NCBI GenBank assembly: GCA_902789325.1 | Contig: CADANN010000010.1 | Coordinates: 1-64,000, forward strand | From: an uncultured Spirochaetaceae bacterium | Lineage (GTDB): Bacteria; Spirochaetota; Spirochaetia; Treponematales; Treponemataceae | DNA length: 64,000 bases | Reading direction: 5' to 3' | Shown here: positions 62,725 through 64,000 of the stretch, piece after piece | How positions within the stretch are numbered: the stretch's first letter is position 1 | Layout of the letters: each line of letters starts with the position of its first letter | Position numbers and translations under genes: made by a program | Notes under the pieces: model-generated | What the model was told of the DNA's origin: nothing | The model's database searches: none | The model's input: only the letters and a program-made list of their open reading frames with translations

Positions 62725-64000
62725 TTAGGCATCAATCTCCTTTGCGAGGTTGTGCACAATGAAGTCGCGGCGTTCCGGGGTGTTTTTGCCCATGTAGAAC
62801 TGGAGGACTTCTGGTACATTTTTGAGAGTCTGAATTGTAACCGGAGTCAGGTGCATTCCCTTGTCTTCACTTTCACCTTCTTTACGAGGGAAGATAAACT
62901 GACCAAATTCACTTGGGTTGATTTCTCCAAGACCCTTAAAGCGTGTTACCTCGGCAGTTTTTCCCATTTTTGCAACTTCTTTGTCACGGCTTTCTTCGCT
63001 GTAGCAATAAACAGTTTTTGACTTGTTACGTACACGGAAAAGCGGAGTTTCAAGAATGAAAACGTGACCAGACAGGACAAGTTCTTCAAAGAAAAGAAGC
63101 AGATAGGTCATTACAAGATTTCTGATATGGAAACCGTCGTTATCGGCATCGGTTGCGATAATGATTTTATTATAGCGAAGCCCTTCAATATCTTTTTGAA
63201 CACCAAGACTGAAGGTAAGATTTTTCAATTCTTCGTTTTCGAAAAGAGCTGATTTTTTGCGGCCGTACATATTTTCAGGCTTACCCTTAAGGGAGAAAAT
63301 TGCCTGGTAAGAAACATCGCGGCTTCCTACCATAGAACCAGTCGCAGAATCTCCCTCGGTTATGAAAATCATAGAGTTTGCACCTTTCTCTCCATCCTGA
63401 AGATGATAGCGGCAATCTTTGAGCTTCTGAATTTTGAGCATAACAGATTTCTCTGCCTCGCGGATCTGCTTTTCGGTTACACTGTTGATTTCGTTGCGGG
63501 CTTTCTGATTTTTGATAATTTTTTCTTCAAGTGCACCGGCAACATCAGGATTATGGCGAAGCCAGTCATCAATAGCAAGCTGAACTTCCTTGATAATTGG
63601 AGCGCGAATTTCTACGTTACCAAGTTTATTTTTTGTCTGAGATGTAAACATTGGATTATCAAGGCCGATTTTCAAGGCACAGATAAGTCCTCCGCAAACA
63701 TCTTTTTCGTCATATTCTTTTTTGAAGAAAGAGTTTACCCCCTTTGTAACACCGTCGAGGAAGGAAGTAACGTGGGTACCGCCATCTTCTGTACTCTGGC
63801 CGTTTACGAAAGAGTAAACATATTTGTCCAGGCTGTTTGTGTGAGTCAGAACAAACTCAAGATTTTCGCCTTTGTAACTGAAGATTTTATAAAGAGCTTT
63901 ACCCTCGCCATCCATTTCGTGAATAAGAAGATCCTGAATACCGTTCTGGCTGATATAGTCCTGGCCGTTACATTTGAGAAGGAGTCCAGGATTCAAGTAA
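62725..64000 (-). CDS. parE: type IIA DNA topoisomerase subunit B (ParE-like), C-terminal part
   Basis: The frame is open to the window edge, so the N-terminal ATPase part is missing. Visible are the transducer region (VNGQSTEDGGTHVTSF, TSQTKNKLGNVE), the TOPRIM Glu motif ITEGDSATGSMVG, the KGKPENMYG block, DADNDGFHIRN with the metal aspartates and RFKGLGEINPSEF near the end. The KGKPENMYGRKK block and short C terminus fit ParE (topoisomerase IV) better than GyrB, but GyrB is not excluded. It ends IVHNLAKEIDA. Confidence 0.85.
   Translation of the reverse strand, partial: YLNPGLLLKCNGQDYISQNGIQDLLIHEMDGEGKALYKIFSYKGENLEFVLTHTNSLDKYVYSFVNGQSTEDGGTHVTSFLDGVTKGVNSFFKKEYDEKDVCGGLICALKIGLDNPMFTSQTKNKLGNVEIRAPIIKEVQLAIDDWLRHNPDVAGALEEKIIKNQKARNEINSVTEKQIREAEKSVMLKIQKLKDCRYHLQDGEKGANSMIFITEGDSATGSMVGSRDVSYQAIFSLKGKPENMYGRKKSALFENEELKNLTFSLGVQKDIEGLRYNKIIIATDADNDGFHIRNLVMTYLLLFFEELVLSGHVFILETPLFRVRNKSKTVYCYSEESRDKEVAKMGKTAEVTRFKGLGEINPSEFGQFIFPRKEGESEDKGMHLTPVTIQTLKNVPEVLQFYMGKNTPERRDFIVHNLAKEIDA

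Overview
The window looks like a chromosomal segment of a host-associated, carbohydrate-fermenting spirochaete, most likely a rumen or gut Treponema. This is inferred from AT-rich DNA, a diderm envelope set (BamA, Skp/OmpH, TamB), CheW and methyl-accepting chemotaxis genes, many short lipoproteins and an Lpl-type sugar ABC transporter. No rRNA, tRNA, CRISPR array, prophage or intact transposase was seen.

Region by region. 1-9.1 kb: the 5' end of a dTDP-glucose dehydratase gene, an RluA-type pseudouridine synthase, a transglutaminase-like secreted protein, an HTH-PtsN fusion, a membrane-anchored propeller-like protein with a LytM-like protein, two phosphohexomutases of different subfamilies, and a DnaQ-like exonuclease. 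9.1-17.1 kb (leftward): LysM/LytM protein, HD-domain protein, unknown helical protein, recN, nadK, a DegT-like protein and cheW in one tight cluster, then comF. 17.2-27.2 kb (leftward): tamB-bamA-skp-mutS. 27.2-31 kb (rightward): tmk, a 177-nt highly structured intergenic element, a small secreted protein, aroB-like and nifS-like genes. 31-32.8 kb (leftward): the GGGtGRT protein with its NifU-like scaffold partner. 33-35 kb: a SpoIIE/RsbU-type phosphatase, a small outer-membrane protein and a frameshifted gene.

35.5-46.2 kb is a complete fructan/sucrose utilisation locus. A consensus promoter at 44.9 kb drives two Lpl-type permeases, a binding lipoprotein, a multi-domain glycan-binding lipoprotein, an exported GH32-like lipoprotein, a cytoplasmic GH32 and a PfkB fructokinase. 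A divergent LacI regulator lies beside TTTTACA-N3-TGTAAAA operators. 46.4-52.2 kb is a second, decayed copy of such a locus: a second LacI regulator, a fructokinase stub, an exported GH32-like lipoprotein, a porin-like barrel, an FGE-fold lipoprotein and an internally deleted permease stub. It carries CAAATGCAC-type operators, and both stubs end in copies of a dispersed repeat with core CAAACGCATTATA.

52.3-64 kb: argG, a three-gene MoxR/VWA cluster, a broken secreted protein, an MCP split by a frameshift, a diguanylate cyclase with a LacI-type sugar-binding domain, a ferredoxin-like aldo/keto reductase and the 3' part of a type IIA topoisomerase B subunit.

The most unusual signals are three. 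First, a hairpin terminator occurs in two copies 53 kb apart with an identical 21-nt apex on covarying stems. Second, about ten genes have a -10 box only 6-12 nt from the start codon and no ribosome-binding site, which suggests leaderless mRNAs. Third, several enzymes lack key residues (Tmk P-loop lysine, DegT PLP lysine, the VWA protein's HExxH, LytM histidines).
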